Below are positions 1 to 8,905 of a stretch of DNA of 15,418 nt, in pieces; the stretch's first letter is position 1; each line of letters opens with the position of its first letter. Location of the stretch: the NCBI GenBank assembly GCA_023433225.1, contig JAEZDQ010000048.1, positions 1 to 15,418 of the forward strand, given 5' to 3'. The DNA comes from Bacteroidota bacterium. Lineage in GTDB: Bacteria > Bacteroidota > Bacteroidia > Flavobacteriales > Weeksellaceae. Made by a program: the position numbers and the translations under genes. The notes under the pieces are model-generated. The model had not been told where the DNA came from. It ran no database searches and saw only the letters and a list, made by a program, of their open reading frames with translations.

Positions 1-67
1 GCTCTGGAGAAGTTTGAGCCAAAGAAAAGCCTTGCCGTTTTTAAAAAAATAAGTTTAACTTGGTGGG

Positions 68-877
68 ATGTTTCAAGCCCAATATCCACAAAGAATCATT
101 TGCTTGACGGAAGAAGGAACGGAAATCCTCTACGCCCTTAATCAGCAACACCGCTTGGTGGGCATAAGTGGGTTTACGCGGAGGCCGCCACAAGCCAGAA
201 AGGAAAAACCGAAAGTTTCGAACTTCATTGATGCGGACATTCAACAAATCCTAGAGTTGAAACCGGATTTGGTAGTGGGATATTCCGATTTGCAACGGGA
301 CATTGCAGCCGAATTAATCAAAAACGGGGTGAACGTTTTCATTTTCAACCACCGCAGCATCAACGAAACCTTGGGTATGGTTTTGCAGTTTTCTTCGTTA
401 ATCGGTTATGCTTTGGAAGGAAAAGAATTGGTTGAAAAATACATTTCGAACTTGAATTCAGCACTGGAAACAAGCAAATCTTTCCCCTATCGCCCAAAAG
501 TTTTTTTTGAAGAATGGTATGACCCTTTGATTTCTTCTATCCAATGGGTCAGTGAACTGATTGAAATCTGCGGCGGGGAATTGTGTTTCCCAGAATTGGC
601 TAACAAATCCATGGCCAAAGACAGAATCCTGACTACCGACGAAGTTTTGAAAAAAAATCCGGATCTGATTATCGGGTCTTGGTGCGGTAAGAAATTCAAA
701 CCCGAAAAAGTAAAATCCCGAAGGGGCTGGGAAAATATCAATGCGGTCAAAAACAATCATTTATATGAAATCAAATCCGAAATCATCCTTCAACCCGGCC
801 CGGCGGCTTTGACCGATGGAATCCTTCAGCTTCAGGCAATCATTTCCGGGTTTTTCGGAGCCGACAAAGGGAATTAA
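68..877 (+). CDS. BtuF-like cobalamin/metal-chelate binding protein, no signal peptide
   Basis: The 269-residue product has the periplasmic-binding-protein fold of the BtuF/FecB class (PF01497 type). The opening segment PQRIICLTEEGTEILYAL matches the usual first strand and helix. It is followed by a PPQA segment, KVSNFIDADIQQILELKPDLVV as the classic end of the first lobe, and ICGGELCF plus KNPDLIIG in the second lobe. In BtuF such proteins hand vitamin B12 to an ABC importer. Here there is no signal peptide or lipobox, and stop codons in this frame at 50 and 56 rule out a longer N-terminus, so the protein appears cytoplasmic or needs another export route. No permease, ATPase or TonB receptor gene lies next to it. 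The ATG at 68 follows GGTGGG, and no clear promoter box is visible in the short upstream stretch. The fold is fairly secure. The ligand is inferred from family resemblance and could be another chelate. Confidence 0.82.
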   Translation: MFQAQYPQRIICLTEEGTEILYALNQQHRLVGISGFTRRPPQARKEKPKVSNFIDADIQQILELKPDLVVGYSDLQRDIAAELIKNGVNVFIFNHRSINETLGMVLQFSSLIGYALEGKELVEKYISNLNSALETSKSFPYRPKVFFEEWYDPLISSIQWVSELIEICGGELCFPELANKSMAKDRILTTDEVLKKNPDLIIGSWCGKKFKPEKVKSRRGWENINAVKNNHLYEIKSEIILQPGPAALTDGILQLQAIISGFFGADKGN

Positions 878-878
878 A

Positions 879-908
879 TTGCGTATTATCTTCAATTGTT
901 TATTTTTG
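879..908 (+). promoter_or_regulatory. Bacteroidota-type promoter for the symporter gene
   Basis: TTG at 879-881, a 19-nt spacer and TATTTTTG at 901-908 match the Bacteroidota primary-sigma consensus (TTG, 17-23 nt, TAnnTTTG). Transcription would begin around 912-915, just ahead of the ATG at 926. This excludes the in-frame TTG at 896 as a start codon. Confidence 0.65.
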
Positions 909-925
909 TCATCACAGAAAAAAAC

Positions 926-2383
926 ATGAAGACAAGATACTATTTCCTCATCCCGCTCATAATAGTTTCATTAACAGCCATTTTAGTGGGTATAGACTTT
1001 TTATTCAACATCCTACCCGATCCGGTGCTTTTTGTCGCGCGCTGGTTGTCCATCCTGAGTTTGATTTTGTATTGTATCAAAAGAAAATCCCTGACTTCCT
1101 GGATTTTGTTCGGAATTGTTGCAGGAGCCGTCATCGGATATGATTTCCCCAATTTGGCGATGTCGTTACAACCCTTGAGCAGCGGCTTCATCCGATTGGT
1201 CAAAACCATCGTAGGCCCCATCATATTCGCTACTTTGGTGTTCGGGATTGCGGGCCATTCCGACCTGAAACAGGTTGGCCGGATGGCTTGGAAATCATTG
1301 GTTTACTTTTATACTGCAACGACCATCGCCTTGTTCATCGGGCTGGCTGCGATCAATATTACCCAAGCCGGAAAAGGAATTGATGCGAGTAAATTTCCTC
1401 AGGAAGAACTTCCGCCGAGTACAAGCGGCTTCAAGGCAAACGATATGGCCGCACTGGAAAATTTACCCGAAAACATCCATTGGCTTTACAAAACGACTGC
1501 TTTTTTCAGGGATGTTTTCCCGGAGAATATCATCAAATCTTTGTTTGAAAACCAAGTTTTACAGATTGTGGTTTTTGCGGTAGTTTTCGGAATCGGATTG
1601 GCGATGGTGGAAGAAAGGAAAAGAAAGCCATTGGTTAATTTCGTAGAAAGCTTGGCGGAAACCATGTTCAAATACACCAACATCATCATGTATTTTGCGC
1701 CTATCGGTGTGGGAGCGGCTATGGCCTATACGGTTGGACACATGGGTATCGATATTTTAAAGAATTTAATGATGCTCTTATTGACACTCTACGGCGCATT
1801 ATTGGTCTTCTTATTGGGTGTTTTATTACCCATCGCCTTGTACATGAAAGTTCCCATCCGGAATTTCATCGAAGCATTAAAAGAACCGGTTTCCATCGCA
1901 TTTGCCACTACGAGTTCGGACGCAGCTTTACCTAAGGTGATGAGCAATATGGAAGATTTCGGCGTGCCACGGAAAATCGTTTCGTTCGTGGTGCCGACCG
2001 GTTACAGTTTTAACTTGGATGGGACTACTTTGTATTTGTCACTGGCTTCTATTTTCGTGGCTCAAGCTGCCGGAATGGATTTGAGTTTTGGCCAGCAATT
2101 GTTGATTTGCCTTACTTTGATGGTGACCAGTAAAGGCGTTGCGGCGGTTCCACGTGCATCCTTAATCATTTTAATCGCTACCGCCGACCAATTCGGATTG
2201 CCGTTATTCATCATCGCCGCGATCTTAGGAATCGATGAGTTGATGGACATGGCGCGCACTTCAGTCAATGTGATTGGAAACTGCTTGGCATCTGTGGTTG
2301 TTTCGAAATGGGAAGGTGAATTTGACCAAGAGAAAGCATTGAATTACGGCAAGGAAATCCCAAAGGAAAATTTAGCCGAATAA
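926..2383 (+). CDS. dicarboxylate/amino acid:cation symporter (SDF/DAACS family)
   Basis: A 485-residue secondary transporter of the GltP/DctA/GltPh family that imports acidic amino acids or C4-dicarboxylates with cations. The transport-domain signatures are present in order: the serine-rich re-entrant tip TTSSDAALP (about 328-336), NLDGTT in TM7 (363-368; NMDGT in the archetype), SKGVAAVP in the second hairpin, and the TM8 motif GIDELMDMARTSVNVIGN (435-452). By alignment with GltPh, D441, R444 and N448 fall on substrate-coordinating D394, R397 and N401. N452 replaces the sodium ligand D405. The N-terminus carries extra hydrophobic segments (roughly residues 5-60) before the usual core. The ATG at 926 is chosen because the promoter box covers the upstream TTG. 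Family assignment is secure. Substrate and coupling ion cannot be read from the sequence. Confidence 0.93.
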   Translation: MKTRYYFLIPLIIVSLTAILVGIDFLFNILPDPVLFVARWLSILSLILYCIKRKSLTSWILFGIVAGAVIGYDFPNLAMSLQPLSSGFIRLVKTIVGPIIFATLVFGIAGHSDLKQVGRMAWKSLVYFYTATTIALFIGLAAINITQAGKGIDASKFPQEELPPSTSGFKANDMAALENLPENIHWLYKTTAFFRDVFPENIIKSLFENQVLQIVVFAVVFGIGLAMVEERKRKPLVNFVESLAETMFKYTNIIMYFAPIGVGAAMAYTVGHMGIDILKNLMMLLLTLYGALLVFLLGVLLPIALYMKVPIRNFIEALKEPVSIAFATTSSDAALPKVMSNMEDFGVPRKIVSFVVPTGYSFNLDGTTLYLSLASIFVAQAAGMDLSFGQQLLICLTLMVTSKGVAAVPRASLIILIATADQFGLPLFIIAAILGIDELMDMARTSVNVIGNCLASVVVSKWEGEFDQEKALNYGKEIPKENLAE

Positions 2384-2409
2384 TTCGATGACCGAAAACG
2401 GGAACTGCT

Positions 2410-2417
2410 TATCTTTG
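2410..2417 (+). promoter_or_regulatory. TAnnTTTG box before the UbiA-like gene
   Basis: TATCTTTG at 2410-2417 is a perfect match to the Bacteroidota -7 box, but no good TTG lies at the expected upstream distance. It ends only 5 nt before the ATG at 2423, so the message would be leaderless, or translation starts at the TTG codon at 2432. Confidence 0.45.
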
Positions 2418-2422
2418 TTCCA

Positions 2423-3223
2423 ATGCGCGGTTTGATTGAATTCTATTTGATTCGAAGCAATGTATGGGTTGCCATTTGTTTTGCAGCTATGCTGGCATTT
2501 TTCCAATTGGTACTCTATCATTTGAATTTCTATGTGCTCGGCATTGTGTTTTTCGGAACTTTGGCGATTTACAATTTTTCAAGAATTAAAAATTACAAGG
2601 ATTTCATTTCACTGAATTCGGTTTACAAACCCCAGATATTCCTGACCATTTTAGGATTAACCGGAACCTTGGTTTGTCTGGTTTTACGCGGTTTTGAAAT
2701 CAAGACCTTTCTCTATCTTTTCGTCTTGGGTTTCATCAGTTTTTGTTATTCGCTCCCATTTTCCGGATTGGGTTTGCGAACGATTCCTTTTTTAAAATTG
2801 TTTCTGATTGCATTTGTCTGGGCAGGGAGCTCCATCGGATTATTGCTGGTGGTGCACCATTCCCTGATTCAATACCAATTACTTTTTTTTGCGGTTTTCT
2901 TTTTTGTCATCGGCATCACGGTTCCTTTTGACATCCGTGACAAATCTACCGACGAAAGCGGTTTGAAAACGATTCCACAAGTAATTGGGATTCTTCCATC
3001 CAAAATATTTTCGGTTCTTGGTTTAATTTTGAGTGCCGTTCTCTTTTTTCTGGAATTCAGGGAATTTACAACGGCGGTCACGGCTTGGGCAATAACTGCT
3101 GCCATTTCCATTCTTTTAGTCCTCAATTCAAACGAGGAAAAATCCGAACATTATTATTCATTCTGGATGGAAAGCTGTTCCCTCCTGCCATTATTGTTCT
3201 TTTTGATTATTGGTGGGGTTTAA
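2423..3223 (+). CDS. UbiA-like prenyltransferase-family multi-pass membrane protein
   Basis: The 266-residue product is almost entirely hydrophobic, with about seven to nine predicted membrane segments. Between them is a polar loop with PFDIRDKSTDESGLKTIPQV (D170 and D173), resembling the second Asp-rich motif of UbiA-superfamily prenyltransferases (PFD.RD....D...GLKT). The first Asp-rich motif (NDxxD) is not intact: the matching place reads AIYNFSRIKNYKD, around N51 to D60. It may therefore be a divergent UbiA homologue of the kind widespread in Bacteroidota, with an unknown or lost prenyl-acceptor activity. UbiA enzymes transfer isoprenoid chains to quinone or heme precursors in the inner membrane, but no quinone or heme genes are nearby to support a role. 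The start is uncertain: ATG 2423 is given, and TTG 2432 would fit the promoter box spacing better. Confidence 0.72.
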   Translation: MRGLIEFYLIRSNVWVAICFAAMLAFFQLVLYHLNFYVLGIVFFGTLAIYNFSRIKNYKDFISLNSVYKPQIFLTILGLTGTLVCLVLRGFEIKTFLYLFVLGFISFCYSLPFSGLGLRTIPFLKLFLIAFVWAGSSIGLLLVVHHSLIQYQLLFFAVFFFVIGITVPFDIRDKSTDESGLKTIPQVIGILPSKIFSVLGLILSAVLFFLEFREFTTAVTAWAITAAISILLVLNSNEEKSEHYYSFWMESCSLLPLLFFLIIGGV

Positions 3224-3245
3224 CAGTTTGCGGAATATTTTTTAT

Positions 3246-3253
3246 TAACTTTG
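3246..3253 (+). promoter_or_regulatory. TAnnTTTG box before the macroglobulin gene
   Basis: TAACTTTG is a perfect -7 box 22 nt before the ATG at 3276. The nearest upstream TTG (3228-3230) is only 15 nt away, shorter than the usual 17-23, so the -33 element is weak. The box suggests that the macroglobulin gene is transcribed from its own promoter. Confidence 0.5.
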
Positions 3254-3275
3254 AGATGTTTCAAATTTCCTTAAC

Positions 3276-6200
3276 ATGAAAAGAATCCTTTTCGTATCCA
3301 TTGTATTAATTTTATTCATTGCCGCCTGCAAACCAAAAACCAACAAACCGCTGATGGAAGTAAACCCGGAATATGCGGCTTACATTTCGGCATATACTTC
3401 GGGATTGGTCTCAACAGAAAGCCACGTAAAGGTCATTTTGCAATCCGATTACCCGTTTGACACCAATGGCGATAAATCCATCAAAGAAGATATCATCAAA
3501 TTCTATCCATCTATTCCCGGTACTGCTTACTTGACCGAAAATGCAACCATAGAATTCGTTCCGAATGAAAAATTGAAACAAGGTACCATTTATACCGGCA
3601 AACTGGATTTGTCCCAATTCATCAAAAATGTACCCGACAGCATGAAGCTCTTCAAATTCCAGTTTCAGGCCAAAAAGCAGGATTTTTCGGTGAGTATCGA
3701 CGGCATTCAGGATACCGAAAAAGGCCAAGGAAATTATAAATTCGAAGGAAGTCTTTTTACGGCAGATGTAGCATCTTCTGAAAATTTCCCTGAAATCCTG
3801 ACGGCTGAATTTGAAGGTGAAAAACTTCCGGTTACTTGGGAGCATGCCGAAAACAGAAGGAATCACCGCTTCACCATCACCGGGATTGAAGCCCAAGAGA
3901 GACCGGAAAAACTATTGTTGAAATGGAACGGAAAAGCCATCGACACCCAAAAAAGGGAAAGCATTGAATTCATCGTTCCGGCCCGAAACAGTTTTCAGGT
4001 GACACACATCAAAGCCGTATCCTATCCGGAACAGTATATTTCCGTGAATTTTTCCCAGGCTTTGCAAAGCGACGGCTTTTTCGACGGATTGGTAGAAATT
4101 TTCAAAACTGAAAAAAGCGATGAAGACGTAGATTATTCTTACAATGACACACCGCAGAATTACATCAAAACCACGGTTGTCAACGGAAATGAACTGAAAA
4201 TTTATACCAATAAAAAAATTGGTGGCGAATACGAAATCAAATTATTTCCCGGCCTTCTAAGCGCCTATGGCAACCGAACCGAAAAGGAATTTAAAAAAGT
4301 CCTTGATTTTATAAACCTTTATCCCGAAGTGAAATTTGTAGGGAACGGAAACATCATCCCTTCCTCGGACGGCAAAGTAAACCTGCCTTTTGAAGCGGTG
4401 GGGGTAAATGCCGTTCGGGTAGAAATCACTAAAATATTTGAAAACAACATCCACCAGTTTTTCCAATACAATCAATTCAATACACAGGATAACCTGAAGC
4501 CCGTCGGACGAAAAGTTTTTTCGCGCATCATTCCGATTTCCAATTCGGACAATTTCAATATCAATGAAATGAACGTTTACCAGTTGGAACTTTCGAGATT
4601 CATCAAACCCGAACCCGGTGCCATTTACAACGTAGCCTTTTCAATTGACCGAAAATTCGCCACCTATCCTTGCGGTGGAACCCAAAACACAGATGAAGCC
4701 CTGATGATGATGGAAACAAGGAAAGACGACTACGAAACCGATTCCGAAATGTATGATTACTATGGGGATTATTATTACCCCGATGATTATAATTGGAGAG
4801 ACCGGAACAACCCCTGTACTTCATCTTATTACACCTCCGAAAAAAATGTTAGTAAAAATATATTGTCCAGCAATTTAGGAATCAACTTCAAAGCCGGAAA
4901 AGACCGAAAGGCTTATGTCACCGTCACCGACATCATCACCGCCCGGCCTTTGGAAAACGTCCGTTTAAAAGCCTTCGATTTACAAAACCAACTTGTGGGT
5001 GAAGGAGCTACGGACCGCCAAGGTTTCGCCAATTTCGAACTGAACCGAAAACCCTTTCTCGTCATTGCGGAAAGAGAAGGCCAAAAAGGGTATATCAAAG
5101 TAGACAATGGTTCTTCCCTACCGCTTTCCAATTTTGATGTGGAAGGAGAATCGGCCGAGAGCGGCTTGGGTGGATTCATTTACGGCGAACGGGGCGTTTG
5201 GCGTCCGGGCGATAAAATGCACCTGACCTTTGTGATGGATCAGTCGGTGACCGGGATTTCAGATGAACAGCCTGCTATCTTGGAATTGAAGAGTCCGGAC
5301 GGACAATTGATGCAACGAAAAGTGAATAATAATCCGGTAAACGGCTTTTATACATTCGAAGTCGAAACGCCGGCCGATGCCAAAACCGGCAATTGGTCTG
5401 CAAATGTGCGGATTGGTGGAAAAACTTTTTACAAATCACTCAAAGTCGAAACCATCAAACCCAATAGGCTTAAAATAAATACTATATTCTCTGAAGAAAT
5501 TTTGACGAAATCGACTTCAGGAGCAGGATTCAAAATCAAAGCCAACTGGCTCAGCGGTGCAGATGCCCAAAACCTGAAGGCCAAAATAGACCTTACGCTG
5601 TTCCCTTCGGAAACAAAGTTCAAGTCTTTCCCGAATTTCAATTTCACAGACCCTTCCAGAAGTTTTCCTATGCAGGAACTCACCGTTTTTGACGGAAACC
5701 TGAACCGGAACGGAGAAGCGCAAATCGGGACTAATTTCAATCTGGAAAGCACACCGCCCGGCATGTTGACTTTGGGATTATTTACAAAAGTCTTTGAAAC
5801 CGGCGGTGATTTCAGCAGTTCTTATGTAACCAAAAATTATTCTCCTTACCATACATATGTGGGTTTAAATATCCCAGTTCAAAATGATTATTGGGAAATG
5901 CTGGAAACCGGAAAAGAACATACCATTCAGGTTGCAACCGTGGACTACAAAGGAAATCCTGTTTCTAAAAAAAATGTAAAGGTTTTTATTTACCGTCTCC
6001 GCAATTCTTGGTGGTACAATTCCGACAACAACGATTTGGCTTACTATGTCAATCGGCAATATGAATTCCTGAAAGAAGAAAAAACCATTTCTACCCAAGA
6101 CGGAAAAGGAAGTTTCAAATTAACCGTTCCCAATGACGAATACGGTAATTATTTTATCCGGGTTATGGATCCGGAAAGCGGACATTCGGCAGGAAAAACC

Positions 6201-8849
6201 ATCTGGATGGATTGGCCTGATTGGAGAAGCCGGGGAAGTGGGAATTCCGAAAGCGCAGCGATTCTTACGTTCAAATCCGATAAAAACACGTATAAAGTGG
6301 GCGAAACCGCCCAGATTACCATTCCCTCTTCCTTGGAAGGACGGGCGTTAATCAGTTTTGAAAACGGTTCCAAAGTATTTGACCGGAAATGGATTGAAAC
6401 CGAAAAGGGCCAAACCAAATTCGATTTGAAAATCACGGAGGACATGGCACCGAATTTTTATGTGAATATCAGTTTGCTGCAGCCCCATAGCGCGACCGTA
6501 AACGATATGCCGATTCGTATGTACGGTGTAATCCCGATTGGAGTAGAAAATCCAGAGCGGAAATTGACTCCCGTAATAAAAACACCCGAATCTGTCCGAC
6601 CCAACAGCAATTATACCGTTTCGGTAAGTGAGCAATCGGGGAAAGAAATGACTTATACGCTCGCCGTGGTGGACGAAGGTTTATTGGATATTACCAATTA
6701 CAAAACGCCCGATATTCATTCCTATTTTAACCAAAAACAAGCATTGGGTGTTAACACTTGGGATATTTTCAATTATGTTCTGGGTGCTTATGGCGGAAGG
6801 ATTGAAAGCGTATTTACCATTGGCGGAGACCAAGCTTTGGCGAATTCAAACAAAGAAAAAATCAACCGATTCAAACCGGTCGTAAAATTTTTAGGCCCTT
6901 TTACCATTGGAAAAGGAAAGTCCAATACCCATAAAATCCGGATGGAAAATTATGTGGGTTCGGTAAAAGTGATGGTCGTCGCCGGAAACGGTTCGAGTTT
7001 TGGGAGTGCCGAAAAGAATATAGCCGTTAAACAACCTTTGATGACCCTCACTACATTGCCGCGCGTTTTGAATCCGGGGGATGAAATCACGCTTCCGGTC
7101 AATGTTTTTGCCATGGAAAACCATGTTAAAAATGTTTCGGTGACTGTAAAATCAAATGATTTGATTCAAATCGAAGGAAATCCCACCAATTCTTTGGAAT
7201 TTTCAAAGACCGGTGATCGCCTGACGAACTTTAAAATCAAAATCCCGGAAAAAACAGGCAAAGCATTTTTATACATCAACGCAACATCGGGTGCAGAGAA
7301 ACATTTAGACACGATTCAAGTGGAAGTTCGCAGCCCGAATCCGCCGATGACATTTTCCACTTCCAAAGAAATAAGCGGAAAAAGTAGTTGGACGGTTGAA
7401 TATGAACCTTTCGGCATGAGCGGCACCTCAGATACCAAACTGATGATTTCCGCCGTTCCCGCCATGAACTTAGAAAAACGGATGCGTTACCTGATTCGTT
7501 ATCCCCACGGATGTTTGGAACAAATTGTTTCCGGTGCCTTTCCGCAATTGTACCTGAATCAATTGTCCACGCTCAGCGATGCCCAGAAAAAGGATGTTCA
7601 GTACAACATCGAACAAACTTTATTGAAACTGAAATCCTATCAAGTCCCTGGCGGTGGATTGGCTTACTGGCCGGGCAGCGGGACACCGGATCCTTGGGCC
7701 AGTAGTTATGCACTTCATTTTATTTTAAAAGCGGAAGAAAAGGGTTATAAACTTTCACCCGGATTGAAAAACGGCTTATTGAAATACCAAGCCAAAACGG
7801 CCAGGGAATGGAGCGGATACAATGAAAAATATTATTACAATGATTTGGACCAAGCTTACCGGCTTTATACTTTGGCCCTAGCGCGAGAACCGGAATTGGC
7901 TTTGATGAACCGACTGAAGGAAAAGAATACCAATGCCGCAACGGTTTGGCGGTTGTCTGCCGCTTACCAATTGGCCGGCCAAAGAAATATTGCCAAAAAA
8001 CTGGTTGAAAACTTAGCGACTTCGGTCAAGGAGTACAAATTCAATCCGCAAACTTACGGTTCGTCAGAACGCGACCAAGCGATGATTCTTGAAACTCTGA
8101 CTTTATTGGATGAACGTGAAAAAGGCTTAACTGTATTGAAGAGCATCGCGAAAGATTTGAATTCCGAAGCGTGGTTCAGCACCCAGACTACGGCTTATTC
8201 ACTCATGGCGATTTCTGAATATTTTGGGAAAAACAAAGTAGGTTCCAACATTCATGCAGAAGTAGTCGTCAATGGAAAACTTCAAAAAATAACCGGTGAT
8301 AAACCATTTGTAAATATTGATTTACCGGAAACCAAAGGAAAATTCACCGTCAAAGACCTTTCCGGCAACGTCCTTTTCGCGGAATTAATCCGAAGCGGAG
8401 TTTCATCGAATGAAAATATACCCGGTGAAAACAGTAATTTAAATATGAGTATCGTTTATTACAACATGAGCAATAAACCGATTGACCCATCGGAACTCGC
8501 TCAGGGAACCGATTTTAAATGCGTGGTGAACATCACCAATCCCGGGATGATGGGGAATTACAATGAACTGGCATTGACGCAAATGTTTCCTTCCGGATGG
8601 GAAATCATTAATACCCGTTTGAACGAACAAACGACAACAAACCGCAATTTGGGACTGAACTACCAAGATTTCCGTGATGACCAGGTTTACAGTTATTTTG
8701 ATTTGAGGGCGGCTCAACAAGTTTCGATAACCGTATTGTTGAATGCTACTTACAAGGGAGATTTTTATTTACCGGCTGCTTATTGCGAAGCGATGTATGA
8801 CCACACGATTTATGCGGTTAGCCCCGGAAAACGGGTTACGGTCAAATAA
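3276..8849 (+). CDS. bacterial alpha-2-macroglobulin (YfhM-like) lipoprotein with CLEQ thioester
   Basis: A 1857-residue protein in the size range of YfhM/BMG1 proteins. Residues 1-17 form a hydrophobic leader ending in a lipobox (FIAAC, lipidated C18). The following KPKTNKP lacks the acidic residues of flavobacterial surface-export signals, so a periplasm-facing anchor is likely. GERGVWRPGD at 637-646 is the conserved macroglobulin-domain motif. The thioester motif is complete: YPHGCLEQ, with C1413 and Q1416. It opens an alpha-helical thioester domain to about residue 1700, followed by C-terminal beta domains. Family members are thought to trap attacking proteases: cleavage of a bait region exposes the thioester, which then binds the protease covalently. 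C466 and C514 bracket an Asp/Tyr-rich stretch (about 485-510) that may be a disulfide-closed loop. The usual partner gene pbpC is not adjacent in this window. The gene ends at a strong terminator. Confidence 0.93.
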   Translation: MKRILFVSIVLILFIAACKPKTNKPLMEVNPEYAAYISAYTSGLVSTESHVKVILQSDYPFDTNGDKSIKEDIIKFYPSIPGTAYLTENATIEFVPNEKLKQGTIYTGKLDLSQFIKNVPDSMKLFKFQFQAKKQDFSVSIDGIQDTEKGQGNYKFEGSLFTADVASSENFPEILTAEFEGEKLPVTWEHAENRRNHRFTITGIEAQERPEKLLLKWNGKAIDTQKRESIEFIVPARNSFQVTHIKAVSYPEQYISVNFSQALQSDGFFDGLVEIFKTEKSDEDVDYSYNDTPQNYIKTTVVNGNELKIYTNKKIGGEYEIKLFPGLLSAYGNRTEKEFKKVLDFINLYPEVKFVGNGNIIPSSDGKVNLPFEAVGVNAVRVEITKIFENNIHQFFQYNQFNTQDNLKPVGRKVFSRIIPISNSDNFNINEMNVYQLELSRFIKPEPGAIYNVAFSIDRKFATYPCGGTQNTDEALMMMETRKDDYETDSEMYDYYGDYYYPDDYNWRDRNNPCTSSYYTSEKNVSKNILSSNLGINFKAGKDRKAYVTVTDIITARPLENVRLKAFDLQNQLVGEGATDRQGFANFELNRKPFLVIAEREGQKGYIKVDNGSSLPLSNFDVEGESAESGLGGFIYGERGVWRPGDKMHLTFVMDQSVTGISDEQPAILELKSPDGQLMQRKVNNNPVNGFYTFEVETPADAKTGNWSANVRIGGKTFYKSLKVETIKPNRLKINTIFSEEILTKSTSGAGFKIKANWLSGADAQNLKAKIDLTLFPSETKFKSFPNFNFTDPSRSFPMQELTVFDGNLNRNGEAQIGTNFNLESTPPGMLTLGLFTKVFETGGDFSSSYVTKNYSPYHTYVGLNIPVQNDYWEMLETGKEHTIQVATVDYKGNPVSKKNVKVFIYRLRNSWWYNSDNNDLAYYVNRQYEFLKEEKTISTQDGKGSFKLTVPNDEYGNYFIRVMDPESGHSAGKTIWMDWPDWRSRGSGNSESAAILTFKSDKNTYKVGETAQITIPSSLEGRALISFENGSKVFDRKWIETEKGQTKFDLKITEDMAPNFYVNISLLQPHSATVNDMPIRMYGVIPIGVENPERKLTPVIKTPESVRPNSNYTVSVSEQSGKEMTYTLAVVDEGLLDITNYKTPDIHSYFNQKQALGVNTWDIFNYVLGAYGGRIESVFTIGGDQALANSNKEKINRFKPVVKFLGPFTIGKGKSNTHKIRMENYVGSVKVMVVAGNGSSFGSAEKNIAVKQPLMTLTTLPRVLNPGDEITLPVNVFAMENHVKNVSVTVKSNDLIQIEGNPTNSLEFSKTGDRLTNFKIKIPEKTGKAFLYINATSGAEKHLDTIQVEVRSPNPPMTFSTSKEISGKSSWTVEYEPFGMSGTSDTKLMISAVPAMNLEKRMRYLIRYPHGCLEQIVSGAFPQLYLNQLSTLSDAQKKDVQYNIEQTLLKLKSYQVPGGGLAYWPGSGTPDPWASSYALHFILKAEEKGYKLSPGLKNGLLKYQAKTAREWSGYNEKYYYNDLDQAYRLYTLALAREPELALMNRLKEKNTNAATVWRLSAAYQLAGQRNIAKKLVENLATSVKEYKFNPQTYGSSERDQAMILETLTLLDEREKGLTVLKSIAKDLNSEAWFSTQTTAYSLMAISEYFGKNKVGSNIHAEVVVNGKLQKITGDKPFVNIDLPETKGKFTVKDLSGNVLFAELIRSGVSSNENIPGENSNLNMSIVYYNMSNKPIDPSELAQGTDFKCVVNITNPGMMGNYNELALTQMFPSGWEIINTRLNEQTTTNRNLGLNYQDFRDDQVYSYFDLRAAQQVSITVLLNATYKGDFYLPAAYCEAMYDHTIYAVSPGKRVTVK

Positions 8850-8854
8850 ACCAC

Positions 8855-8890
8855 AAAAAAACGGGGTGAATTGATTTCACCCCGTTTCCT
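8855..8890. terminator. bidirectional intrinsic terminator between convergent genes
   Basis: A perfect 12-bp stem, AAACGGGGTGAA at 8859-8870 with TTCACCCCGTTT at 8876-8887, closes a 5-nt loop. On the - strand it is followed by a run of seven U, ideal for ending the small secreted-protein gene. On the + strand a shorter, interrupted U tract follows, 10 nt after the macroglobulin stop codon. It probably ends both convergent transcripts. Confidence 0.9.
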
Positions 8891-8905
8891 TTCAAATTTA
8901 AATGC

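Noticed and set aside
1..52. Possible end of an upstream + strand gene (open frame ending at the stop codon at 50-52)
   Set aside because: Only 16 codons are visible and a second frame is also open here, so a coding call cannot be supported.
3411..3896. A 161-residue open frame on the - strand
   Set aside because: It is antisense to the macroglobulin gene, has no promoter or recognisable motif, and the + strand coding is unambiguous.
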